Assembly: GCF_002105155.1 (NCBI RefSeq)
Contig: NW_019029012.1
Span: 310,001-374,000 of the forward strand
From: Lobosporangium transversale
Taxonomy: Eukaryota; Mortierellomycota; Mortierellomycetes; Mortierellales; Mortierellaceae
DNA length: 64,000 bases
Direction of reading: 5' to 3'
The notes beneath the pieces were generated by a model. The model worked only from the letters and a program-made list of their open reading frames with translations. It was not told the DNA's origin and did not search any database. Shown in pieces: positions 44,890-55,577 of the stretch (positions are counted from its first letter, which is position 1; each line of letters opens with the position of its first letter). Position numbers and translations under genes: made by a program.

Positions 44890-45892
44890 CTGTTTGAGCT
44901 CAGGGTCAATCAGATGGTATGTAAATATGTGACGATTATTCAGCAGGCTACCGTAGGGATTCAAGTCTTCTTCGTGATCTTTGCGACGGGAATTGTTGCG
45001 TTCACGGTTGGAATGTTACATCTCCTTCATGCCTGTCCTACAAGTGAATGTGGGCGAGTAGAAAGTGAAGGGTCCTTCCCCATTCATTTCTTTGGTGCAT
45101 TATCAGCGACGCACTTCATGCTGGTAAGCTTTTTTTTATTATTTGACATAATTTTTATTACATCCTTCGTTTTGAGTAATAGTCAATCTCACAAATGTGT
45201 TATCCATCCTTACACCCTTTTTCATAATATAGGGCGGTCGATATGATCCTGTTGACTCAAAACTTACTTCTCAAGACTGGGCTTTCCATATTATGATGAT
45301 GATGTTCTTTTTCTTCACAGTCATCTTGATGCTGAATGTGCTTATTGGTACGCAACCCTTAGCACGTTTTTTTTTTTTTTTTTTTTTTTTTTTTCTTTTA
45401 TTTCTTTGACACCATATTTTTTTGGCCATTGGGGACTTATTCTTTTATTTTTAATTTTTCCTTGCAGCACTTATCAATGTGGCATTTGCAAAGAGTGATG
45501 ATGGATGGAGAATGACATGGATTGAATCGCGTCTGCGATTCATCGAGGCAGCCGAAAATATGTCATATTATATCCCTGGCTACCGTGAGACGTACGATTG
45601 TTTCCCTGAGGAGATATATTTTGCGGCGACTACGCAACAGAAAAAAGCCTATCAAGGAAAGTTGGATGCTGATGCCAATAAGGATGTGGGGAAACATATC
45701 GCTATTGTGGATGCACGAGTGGAGCAGCTACAGAGGCGGCTACGGGAGCAACTGCGGGTGCAAGTGCAATTGCAAAATCAGCTATAGGAGTATCAGGAGA
45801 AGCAATTGCAGAACCAGCTACAGGAGCAACAGGCAGAACAAAAAATCCGCATGCAGAAACTCAAGGAACTATTGCTCCAGAGCACTAGATAG
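44890..45892 (+). pseudogene. C-terminal fragment of a TRP/WD40-associated ion-transport protein
   Basis: Three exon-like pieces, 44890-45123, 45233-45347 and 45468-45787, join in phase. They match the C-terminal end of the fungal ion-transport proteins that carry WD40 or ankyrin repeats in front of a six-helix channel. Recognisable are L-F-E-L-R-V-N, the pore-region loop G-G-R-Y-D-P-V-D, the last helix (F-F-F-F-T-V-I-L-M-L-N-V-L-I-A-L-I-N-V-A-F) and W-I-E-S-R-L-R-F-I-E-A-A-E-N-M. Nothing of the WD40 part, TM1-TM4 or a start region lies upstream, so it is 5'-truncated. At 45785-45787 a TAG interrupts the Q/L/E-rich coiled tail, which otherwise continues in frame to 45892. Truncation plus stop support a pseudogene; an unusually short functional form is less likely. 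Confidence 0.75.
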
Positions 45893-47424
45893 CAATGGCA
45901 CTAACTGGTCCATCTTAAAGCATTAAAAATGAACTGTACTTCCATGGCCTATACCTGCCAAATAAATAAATAAATAAATATGTATATAACAAGAAATAAA
46001 TAAGTAATGCTATACCCTGATTTAAACACGCGTATTTTACGCGCTTCTGTGTTTCAGTGAGAGAGGACAGGGAGGTGTAAGCGAAATAAAAGTTCCACTT
46101 CATTTTCTCAGCGTGCTGTCACCAACGTGCTTCACGGTAGTAAAGCGCCGTGTAATAGATAGTTTGAAATAACATCGAGAGGCGACCAGGGGAGAGAATG
46201 ATCTGTTTTGTCAGACCATAGCCTAAAATGATGAGAAGAGGGCGGTGCCCATTTTCTTTTTATATGTGCAAAAAGATTCCGCATGGTTATGATATGAGGG
46301 CAAGATATGCGTGTGTGAGCCTTTTCTGTTAATCGTGTTACAGTCTTTGATCGACGTTCTTTTTGTCTGACTATTCTTGGAGACTAACTCAATGATGGAA
46401 GGACGCTAGACACCGCCACATTGGTGGTACAATCCCTTAAACTCCTCTATGAGAAAGAAGGTTGTGGAAAAGGGGCTCAGAACTGAAATTTTGTCAATTG
46501 CTTTTTTTTCATTTGGCCGAGGAGAAATTTTGCTGTTGCCAAATGAAATGAAAACAATAAAGGAGCCAGGTGTTTAATGAGATTACAAGTGATAGAGCAC
46601 AGAGATGCGAGTACATTCATTGATGGAAGCAAAGATAAAGGCATGATAAAAAAAATAAAAAAAAAAAAAAAGATTTGGATAATCAATCACCAACTGTTTT
46701 GTTTCGCTATAGTAGAGGAAAACAAGGCGATGACTTCTTTTGCTTACAGGTTAGTTCTTTCTGCTGAGTTAATGCATAAAACCACGTCTAAGTCTATACC
46801 ATCATTGATAAATGAGGAGAACAAACAATTTGTGCGTGGAATTTTTTCTTTGTTCCGTTGTGTTTTTTACTCCTGCTCTCATGAGAATGCATGTCCAAGG
46901 TGTGTTGCCTCCGCCTTCCCCTGTTTCTATAATTTTAATTTTCTGCTCCACTGCCAAAGTTTAAGGTCCATTCATTAACAGTTGGTCGCTATTTCTTCTT
47001 TCCCCTTTTCTTCTTTCTTTCCTCCTTACTTCTTCATCCTTCATCCTCTCTCTCTTCGTCAATCCAACAACAACCCCTGCGACATTTATTGACCCTTCGC
47101 TTGTGCTATCTTTGCGTACAACCACATCCATTGCCCCCAGAGTTGGTACGCACCTTCCTCTCTTCAATTGCAACTGCACTCAGCCCATGCACGCAGACAA
47201 TTCTTTTCTCTCTCCTTCTTTTGACTAGTGTATTATAATATATATATATATTTTTTTTCCTGCCTACTCATCTCATTCCATCTCATTCCATCTCGTCTTT
47301 GTCTTTTCTTCCTCAATCTAACATCTCTTTAAACTTAACAACTTATCATTCTTTTTTCTTTTTTTCCTTTTCTTCTTCTTGCCTCTTGCTAGATCGTTCA
47401 TATTTTTGAATATAAAGGGCCATC
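45893..47424. other. Intergenic region, 1.5 kb
   Basis: No supportable gene. Contains TAAA repeats (about 45959-45981), an A-rich run near 46647-46672, and a pyrimidine-rich leader (46980-47400) with repeated CATCTCATTC motifs, which belongs to the bestrophin-like gene's promoter and 5' UTR. Confidence 0.45.
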
Positions 47425-49257
47425 ATGCCTCAAAAATACAGTATTAAGGCCTATATACATAGCAAATGGCCATTGATGCTCCGCGTTAAAGGCACAGTCA
47501 TCCTGAGCATTTGGTGGCAAGTGCTCTTGGTCGGGATCTTCTCAGCTATCGTATTCGTCATCCATGAATTCACTGACTGGAAGATGAACTACTCTTTGGT
47601 AAAGAAAAGGAAAAAGAAAAAGAAAAAAAAGGGCTCTTTTTTTCTTTTCTTTTTTGTAGCTCTTCCTTCATTTAGCCCTATTCTCTTTGATTTCTTTTTT
47701 TTTTTTTTATTCTTTCCGTTCCGTTTGTCCGTTTGTCCTACGGGAGTGTAGCGCGTTTGTTTTTGTTATCAATGGCTGATTGTTTCACTTTTTTGGTCCC
47801 TGGAAAAATGTTTCACCTTTAATACAATTATAGTCTCTCGTCTCCGTCATGGGCATGGTCGTTTCTTTGCTCTTAGTCTTCCGAACCAACACTGGTAAGT
47901 TTTTTTTTTTTTTTTTTTTTTTTGCCGTCCCAGATCGTTTGGGAGGAAAAATAGAAAAAGTTTTATTGTTCATGCAACATTCATTTATATAATATTTCCC
48001 ATTTGCGTTTGCTCTTATTTATCATTGGGCGTAAACAATGGGCTAGTGCTTTTTTTTTCTTTTTATTTAAGGCAATGTTCTCTCGTTTACTCATTTCACA
48101 TCTTTTGATATTATCTGTATGCAACAATAGCCTATGATCGTTACTGGGAAGGTCGTCGCTTATGGTCTCAAATGACGCTTTGCATCCGCAACTTGACTCG
48201 CAGCATTTGGGTTAATGTTGCCGAAAATGAGACGCGCGATGTGCTCGAGAAAAAATCAGCCATTAATCTGTTGGTGGCCTTTGCATTTGCGACCAAGCAC
48301 TACTTGCGTGAGGAATATGGCTACAATTATGATGATATGATTGATCTTTTGACCCACATCCCAAAGTATTCGCTCCCAACCTCGACTCAGGCTATGGACT
48401 GGCGTGATGATATCCCCACTGCTTTGAGTTCACTTCAACAACAACGGCCGAATGCAGAAAAACTTGTGAATCGCAAAGCCACCTTCAACGAGGCTCAGGT
48501 GCACAAACGCTCTCGCCGTCACCAGGCCAAGATGCAGGCCCTTGCATTCGATTTCTTGACACCCACCAACATCCCTGTTGAACTGTCGTTTTATATTGGA
48601 AGCTACATCAAGAGCTGCACCAAAAAGGAGTTGGTGGATTCTGCTACGTTGTCAGTGATGAACAATGCACTGGTCTCGATGATGGATTGCCTGACCAGCT
48701 TTGAGCGTATCTTGCGTACTCCCATCCCTTTGGCTTATTCTATCCACTTGCACCACGCCACTTGGATCTATCTCCTCGCTTTACCCTTCCAGCTCGTTGG
48801 AAGCTTGGGTGCTCTCATGATCCCCACAGTTATCCTTGCTTCATTCACGCTTTTGGGGATTTTGGGTATTGGTTTTGAGATCGAGAACCCCTTCAACGAC
48901 GATTATAACGATTTGCCTTTGGATGACTTTTGCAAGGTCATCCAAGCCGAGGTGGATGCCATGATCGCTCACCGTGCTCCCGTCCCTTCAGACTGGATCT
49001 TTTCGGATCACAACTACCCTCTGTCCAACTCACGCTTGTCTGCAAAGGAACTACTGGAGTTACCTCTGACTGAAATCCATAAACTCATGGAGTCTGAAGC
49101 GGCTCCTGTCCCCAAGGTGAACTATTCACGTCCAGTGGCTGGTAATAATAACGGCCAGGCCCTTGTTCCTGAGGAAGAACCCGCTTCTCCTCCTCCATCT
49201 GCTGTCGTTGATATAACTCCGGCTTCCGGAACTGGCCCCGCAACAAAGGCTCAATAA
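47425..49257 (+). CDS. Bestrophin/UPF0187-family membrane protein (putative anion channel)
   Basis: Family of pentameric chloride/anion channels in bacteria, fungi and plants. Three exons, 47425-47598, 47834-47894 and 48131-49257, give about 453 residues. The conserved block is R-T-N-T-A-Y-D-R-Y-W-E-G-R-R-L-W, spread over exons 2-3, preceded by two hydrophobic helices in exon 1-2. A second helix pair sits near residues 300-350 (F-Q-L-V-G-S-L-G-A-L-M-I-P ... G-I-G-F-E-I-E-N-P-F), where the family has its G-[IV]-E-x-E-[ND]-P-F-x-x-D motif followed by D-L-P-L-D. The C-terminal ~60 residues are polar and P/A-rich. Ion selectivity and membrane location are not visible. Confidence 0.85.
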
Positions 49258-49679
49258 CTTTTTTTTTTTAAAAAAAAAAAAAAAAAGAGGGGTTTTCCTT
49301 CATAACTTTTGGCCGTGATGGTCATCATATATCATATATTCATATATAGTCAACTATTATATTTATTATATTTATTATATATATTTCATTAAAACAACAC
49401 ATTATCTTAGTATAAATATTCAGATATTCAAATCGAATGGACTCTTGCGATTTGCTAATATTGTAAAATTTTATTTTTAATAAAGCACAAGCCTTTGGCA
49501 TGTCCATCTTGGAACTAAAGCTACAGCAAACATATAAATATACAAAAAACTAATAAAAAACTAATAAAAAACTACTAAAAAAAACTAAGACAAAAAAAAA
49601 AAGACAAAGACAAAAGGAAGGATACTACAAGACCAGGTTATGTGTTGTATAAAAAAAAGAAAGAAGGGTATTGGATGAC
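49258..49679. other. 3' intergenic region between bestrophin-like gene and fungalysin
   Basis: The two genes converge. AT-rich with a T/A run just after the bestrophin stop (49260-49286), CATATAT elements and repeated ACTAATAAAAA units near 49548-49586. No gene. Confidence 0.45.
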
Positions 49680-51951
49680 TTATTCATCGTCTTCTTCGCA
49701 AGTGCTTGGGGTGTTAAAGTCTTCAGTACGAATACTTCCGAAGGGAGAGTTAGCGCCAACGACCTTGGCATTGGGACCCAAGCCACGCTTGGCAAAGGCC
49801 TTCCAGATATCGCAGCGGTATTTACCCTCGGTCAGGACCTTCTCAGCCTGGATGATGGCATCACGGGCCTGAATAAAGGTTGGAGTGCATGGCTGCAATT
49901 TCATGCCATCGACCACCAGCTGGAGAACCAAAGTATTAGCATACTTGGTGATGTCCTTTGTATACCAATCCTCTGTGAAGGGCAGGCGCAAATGCAAGTT
50001 CTGGTAGACTTCAAACAACATCTGAGCCCAGACCTCACCCTTAGCATGTACACCCCAGTAGCCGGGACCGTCCATCACCTTAAATGTCTCAGGGTTTGTC
50101 TTAAGGGAGGTTGAATAAGGGAAGCGGCGGATGCCCTTGTCACCGGTAGCGTACGAGCCCATGTCGAACTCGGAGTTGTAGTCATGGTGCTTCTTCTGGC
50201 GGAACATGGTAGCAAAGAAATCACCCCAACCTTCGCCCATGCCACCGGCCTCGCCCCATCCAAGACATCCAGAGTTGGCAGGACCTCCTGTCAAACGAGT
50301 CGAGATACCATGAGCGTACTCATGGATGATGATACCACTCTCAAGATCACCATCACGGGCTACCTCCGTCAAATCCCAGACATACATGCGCATCTTGCCG
50401 TGTTGACCATCAGGAGGGGTTGCGAAATTGGCGTTATTATAGCCTGATCCATCCTGAGCATTGGCGATCACAGCATCATTACCTACTCCACCACGATCAA
50501 AGTTATTCTCCTGGAAGTTGCCTGCCTTCTCTGTGAAACCATAATGATAAAAGACGTCATGGACCTGGTTATTCCAGTAGAACAGGTTGGTCACAGCTGC
50601 GTCAACATAGGTCTTGGGATCTTTCTCCAGATCGATCTTGAAGTCAAAAACTAGTTCGCCATCTTCATCAACCGTGCCCTCGGGCTTGGGGTTGTTTTGC
50701 CAGTCATTGCCATTGCGACGGTTCTCGCCCGCGTAGACGTTGTTACCAATAGTGGTGGTAAAGTTCTTGTTCTGGCCCTGGCGGTGCCAGCCAAGAGGAG
50801 ATGCAAGAGTGTTGTGAGGGTTCTTGACCAACTTGCGGTCACCGTCATTAGGATCGTTCGTGCCCATAGGATAGACATTGTAGGTGGCATCGGCTACCCA
50901 GTCAACCATCTGCAAGACCTTGCCAGTCTTGGCACTAACTTGGGAATGGAACCAGTTATCTGTGTCCTTCATCTCCACCTGGAAATCGTAGACAAGCTCG
51001 AGCTCTCCATTCTCGGTCTGGAGATAGGCTTGAGCAACAGGAACCTTACCACTGGCAGTCAATGGACAGTTTGTCAGATGGACCTCTACTTCGTCTGATG
51101 TGAGTGAGCTAGACACGACAACGTCCATTTCCTCTGGACGAGGGATCTCGACATTAAGGTGGCGTGCAAAGGAAAGAAGGGCGTCCTGAGGTGAGATTAC
51201 AGCCTCTTCGGACTCGAAGTTACGCTAAAAAAGGTCACGTGTTAAAATATAGACAGGTTAGAAATTAGGCCTAATGTGGTAAGAATCAATCACAATCCTA
51301 AAGAAAGCTTGAGAGGGAAAGGGGAAAAGGAGACGTACACACACTCCTCTCTCAGAGATAAAAAAAAAAAAAAAGATAAAGAAATTTCCATACCTCATGA
51401 GTACGACGTCCCCATCGACCAAAAGCAATCTGACGACCTTGTTCCTGGAAAGATTGAGTCTCCTTCTTGAACCAATCCTTGATAGAGAGTGGTTTATTAT
51501 ACTGGAGATTTCTGCTGTTACCCTTGTAGAATGAATCTCCATAAGAAATCACATTGCCGTTCTTGTCGACGTTGACGTTGATATCACCATTCACCACCTC
51601 TAGGCCGTTAATCACCTGGCGAAGGTAGACATGAGTGACCCCGTTATGGCCAGAAGTATAAGCATTCTTGACAATGTAATCAGAACTGGTCAGTTTCTCC
51701 TCCACAAAGTCGAGGGCGACTCTTTCGGGAGTAGCAGCATAGCCAGTGTAGAAAACCTGGTCCTCACCGCCATCACGAATACGACCAAAGAAGCTTGTCC
51801 AGGAAGATTCGGATGAGGAAGGGGTCAAGTACTCTTTATGAGAGAGGTCTGGACCGAAAGGTTGGACACGAGCACGATGAGCACCGACGGTGCTTGCAAC
51901 GGCGAGTACAGCAGCAACAAGGGAGTAGGACTGAGTCTTGGAGATCTTCAT
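49680..51951 (-). CDS. Fungalysin-type metalloprotease (peptidase family M36), secreted
   Basis: Zinc endoprotease secreted as a pro-enzyme for extracellular protein breakdown. Two exons, 51951-51394 and 51224-49680, encode 700 residues. The N-terminus has a signal peptide (K-T-Q-S-Y-S-L-V-A-A-V-L-A-V-A-S-T-V-G-A). The propeptide (FTP and propeptide-like blocks, with V-V-N-G-D-I-N-V near residue 107) covers roughly residues 25-270. The catalytic domain has H-E-Y-A-H at about 487-491 with the third zinc ligand Glu in G-E-G-W-G-D at about 517. The C-terminus is acidic. Strongly biased codons suggest high expression. It is somewhat longer than usual (about 630). A TATA box lies about 215 bp upstream. 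Confidence 0.95.
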
Positions 51952-53723
51952 GGTTGACTGAAGTACCCTCTTTTATGATTTTTCTTTTTTTTTTGTTCTT
52001 GTCTTGAATTAAAAAGAGGAATGTCCAAGGTTTTAGATAGTAATACGAACCCAACGAAAAAAGGAATTTGAATAAGGAGAGTGGAGTGAAATGAGGAAAG
52101 TAGAGGTAAATGTGAATGTGAATGAGAAGACAAGGGATGAAGAATGTCGAAGGGGCTGTTCCTTTTTATATGGTAGCAAAGTACATTTGGTTGGATGTTG
52201 GGTAAGGTCAAGTGAGCGAGAGGAACAGGGACGGCGACTCCAAGGGGACCCTCCCTACAAATGAAGTGTGCATTATATCACACATATTATAGTTTATTGT
52301 AACAAACAAAACATCCTTTACATGCATTTACTGCACAAGTACAGCAGTTTTTATATTCCGTATGTGTTATATATATATATATACATTTATATATAATTTA
52401 TTTTGAATTTGAATTGAAATAAAAAAAAATGCTCTTACTAAAAAGAGTCATTGTCAGATGCGCTCATTCTATTGTTGCCTGGCGCGATTGGAGGACAAGC
52501 CCTGCTGCGGGCCATTTCCGTCCGTGTGACCTGACATCGATGCAGAGACGAATCAAATAGTCTTTACCTTAGTCTTTAGTCTCAAAAAAAAAAAAAAAAA
52601 AAAGAGGGGCGATGCGATGGTGGTAGTCCATATCAAAAGTAAAAAAGCCAAGCTTATCAAGGGTAGTCAAGGTTCTTGTTTTATTCAAGTGAATGTGAAT
52701 GTATTTTTGTACAGTGCATTTTCATGTAAACTGCTTACTGTCTTTTTTTCAGCCCCTGTTCTCCCCTCCGTCCCTACTCTTCTATCCCTCCATACTGTGG
52801 ACGGTTACTTCAATGGTTTGTTATTTGACCACAGCTAGGACAACATTTAGGCGATATCCACACAGCACAGGACGGTAGGCTGATGTAGGATTAAAATCTC
52901 TGTTGCACATTAGGAATTGTCGTCCCTATCTTTGTTGCACTCCTTTATCAAAGCAATCAAACGTGTTTTGAACATTTGGCCACTTGAAGGGAGAGAGAGC
53001 ACATCATCTGTTGTATACAAAAAAATGAAAAGACGCGATGGTATCCTAAATCGGATGCGATACACGCGCTTACTCCCCAAAGTGCTCTTTTTTTTTTTTT
53101 TTTTTGTTCTAATTATTCGAGGTCACGCTGTTCACATTTATTTTTACACTGCAGTTTTGTCCGGACCCAACTCAAAAAATAACAACAATAGTCTGGCTCT
53201 ATCAATATTTATTCTAGTAAGGCAGAAAATAAGGTAAGAAGAGAGAAGAAAGATCATGAAGATGATCATATGAGCCGTAAAGATGGCTCCAGTGTGACGG
53301 GTACCAACCATTCTGTGGAACAAGGGGCTGATTTTTTTTTTTTAGTAAATTTATGTGAATGAATTTATGCAAGCACAGACAATCGACCTGGACAAAATAT
53401 AGAACACACGATCCTTTGAAGATACATCTGAAGGGATATCTATACCAAGGCACACAAGCATATATTAACACAATAGGAGGGACAGACAACCTGCAGCCAC
53501 CATTTTCCTTCATTCCCATGTCCTCTAGCTGGATGTCTATACTGATTTGTTACGTCCCTAAAGTCTTTTTTTTTTTTTTTTTTTTTTTTTTCATTCCTGT
53601 GGAAATAGAAGGAATGAAGATATCCTAACATCTAATTTATTCTCTCCCTCTCTCCCTATATCCTTCTTTCTCTGAAGAAACACGCTTCTGGGAACAACAG
53701 CAATATAGTTCATCATCACCAAG
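51952..53723. other. Intergenic region upstream of fungalysin
   Basis: 1.8 kb. Left part is the fungalysin promoter and leader. The remainder shows A and T runs (for example 52584-52602, 53090-53105, 53567-53591) and TA-rich patches (52365-52395) without a supportable gene. Confidence 0.45.
52164..52170 (-). promoter_or_regulatory. TATA box of fungalysin gene
   Basis: TATAAAA on the minus strand about 215 bp before the start codon, in the sequence CCATATAAAAAGG. It fits an inducible secreted-protease promoter; no transcription start is known. Confidence 0.55.
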
Positions 53724-54399
53724 TTAATCCGAGTCGAAACAAGGAAATAGATCATAGGGGACATATTGTTTATATGTTCTGGCGAAGTTTTTAACCAATT
53801 CTTCAGCCACAACAATTAATTTGGTCTTTGCTACAGATTCTGTCAGATCAAGATCATCTTTCCCATGTGGTTGGCTCGATATCATCTAGCGCACTATTTA
53901 TATTTTGTTAATAGCATCATCGCCATCCCTGCCAACAACAAGAATAGCAGCAGCGGTAGCAGCAACAGGATTTGAATATTCATTTCGGCACAACTATCCT
54001 TTAGATCCCTGGATATGCTGATCGATCTATAACCTTAAACAACACATCTATGCCTTCAATACTCGCGAGGTAATGATGACTTAACCGATTATGAGATGGT
54101 CGTACCTTTCTGGTCCATGATAGATTTATGAATAAAAGTGACTTTATCGGATCAGTGAGTAAAGTTTTTCAACATACGATCTCCAATCGGTGCTTACAGC
54201 GACGACTTGGATCTGAAAGAAGACAAAAAGACCGGCCGGACAGAGCAATATTAGCCCAACCATCGCGACAATCATCGTCATCATCATCATCATCATTGTT
54301 AACAGCCTCACTGCCAATGACATAATCACCAGAGGACGGAGAGAAGGAAGCTGGTGCCCCTGAAAGGACTGTTAATTCAGAGCGTCATCATCGTCAGGA

Positions 54400-54434
<35 letters not shown>

Positions 54435-54664
54435 ACACGATCCGCAACGCATTTATTGGTTCAAGACCGCCACTTCCAGCGCCAATTTTGCCTCCTCAGC
54501 TTTCTGCCTTCACCATCACCACTATCGCCATTAGTTACAGCACTCATACTATTACCACTGTCTTCGTTATGTTATCATCAAGAACAATTTGAGGAGTCTC
54601 TGGGTCGATCCATTCACAAGTATGTGATATCTCATGGTGACAGTAAAGATTTTGATAACGCTGT
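53724..54664 (-). other. Unidentified coding-like segments
   Basis: Several minus-strand pieces look more protein-like than the surroundings, but I could not join them into one gene. Segment 1 (54664-54556) is open for 36 codons between an AG acceptor and a GTAATA donor and contains E-W-I-D-P-E-T-P-Q-I-V-L-D-D-N. Segment 2 (54359-54198) follows a TTTCAG acceptor, has an acidic D8 run and ends at GTAAGC. Segment 3 (53885-53724) is an ATG-started 53-codon frame with V-A-E-E-L-V-K-N-F-A-R-T-Y. Phases of 1 and 2 do not match with the borders chosen. No family is recognised; it may be a real small gene, a decayed one, or chance. Confidence 0.25.
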
Positions 54665-55577
54665 CTACTGCTGTGTCACACAGCAATATTCATTTTTACG
54701 GAGCCAAGCACAGACTACGTTGAGGCGATGCTAAGATCAGATCTCGTTTCATAAATACGATGAGGCTTGCTTCAATCCCTATTCACGAGATAAGGCTACT
54801 TTTTACGCCTTTATTTAGTTTGAGGTGACATTTTGTTTTCTTTGACAGTGCTTTAGAAAGGATCTCAGACTCTAATAGCTCAACATGTCCTGAAGAGGTG
54901 CGTCTGTGTCTACGTCTGCGTCTGCACCTGCGCCATCTCTCTCTTTTCCTTTCAACTAAAACGTTCTTTTTATTACAACACACAAACGTACACGTCCTAT
55001 CCATGTTATTATGGGTCTGTTGATTTATTTGGCTTTGACCGGAAGGTGCTTCAGGCTAAAAGTAAAATAAAATAACCATGTCATGGAGGAAGAAGGAGAG
55101 GAGGAGGAGGTCTGCCCACGTTGATGAGTAAATTCAGAGGCGGGCATGGTTCTAAGCATGGATTGGGGGAAGAGATGCCCTAAGAAATGAGTTTTCGAAT
55201 AGAAAGTTCTCATCATCACCCTCGATTTGGGTTTTCGCCGCTTTTACTATAAACTATCAAACAAGAGAAGTAGATCTAGGAAGTTCAGGTTTTTAAAGGT
55301 GGTTATTTTATCGCTAGGCCCTATTTCATTTATCCAATCTATGAGATTCTATAACCCATTGAGCGAGAATGCTCGTAAAATGATCATCACCACACCTTTT
55401 TTTTTTTTTTTTTTTTTTTTTGAAGAATCAATAAGGTTAACCAACAATTCCTAATTAAGGTTCTGTGCGCAGCACTTTCTGACTAACCCATTCGCCTTCC
55501 ACCCTTTGCAGCTTTTAAATCTTTTTTTTTTTTTTTTTTTTTTTATCTTTCTTCTATTCAGCACTCAATTATACCAA
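54665..55577. other. Intergenic region before the Crinkler-like pseudogene
   Basis: No accepted gene. T runs near 55399-55421 and 55521-55544; the latter ends about 33 bp before the Crinkler start codon. A minus-strand frame with arginine repeats (54783-55004) is low-complexity and was not accepted. Confidence 0.4.

Noticed and set aside
54783..55004. Arginine-repeat minus-strand frame
   Set aside because: Arg run comes from a short GTCTGC-type DNA repeat; no homologous domain is seen.
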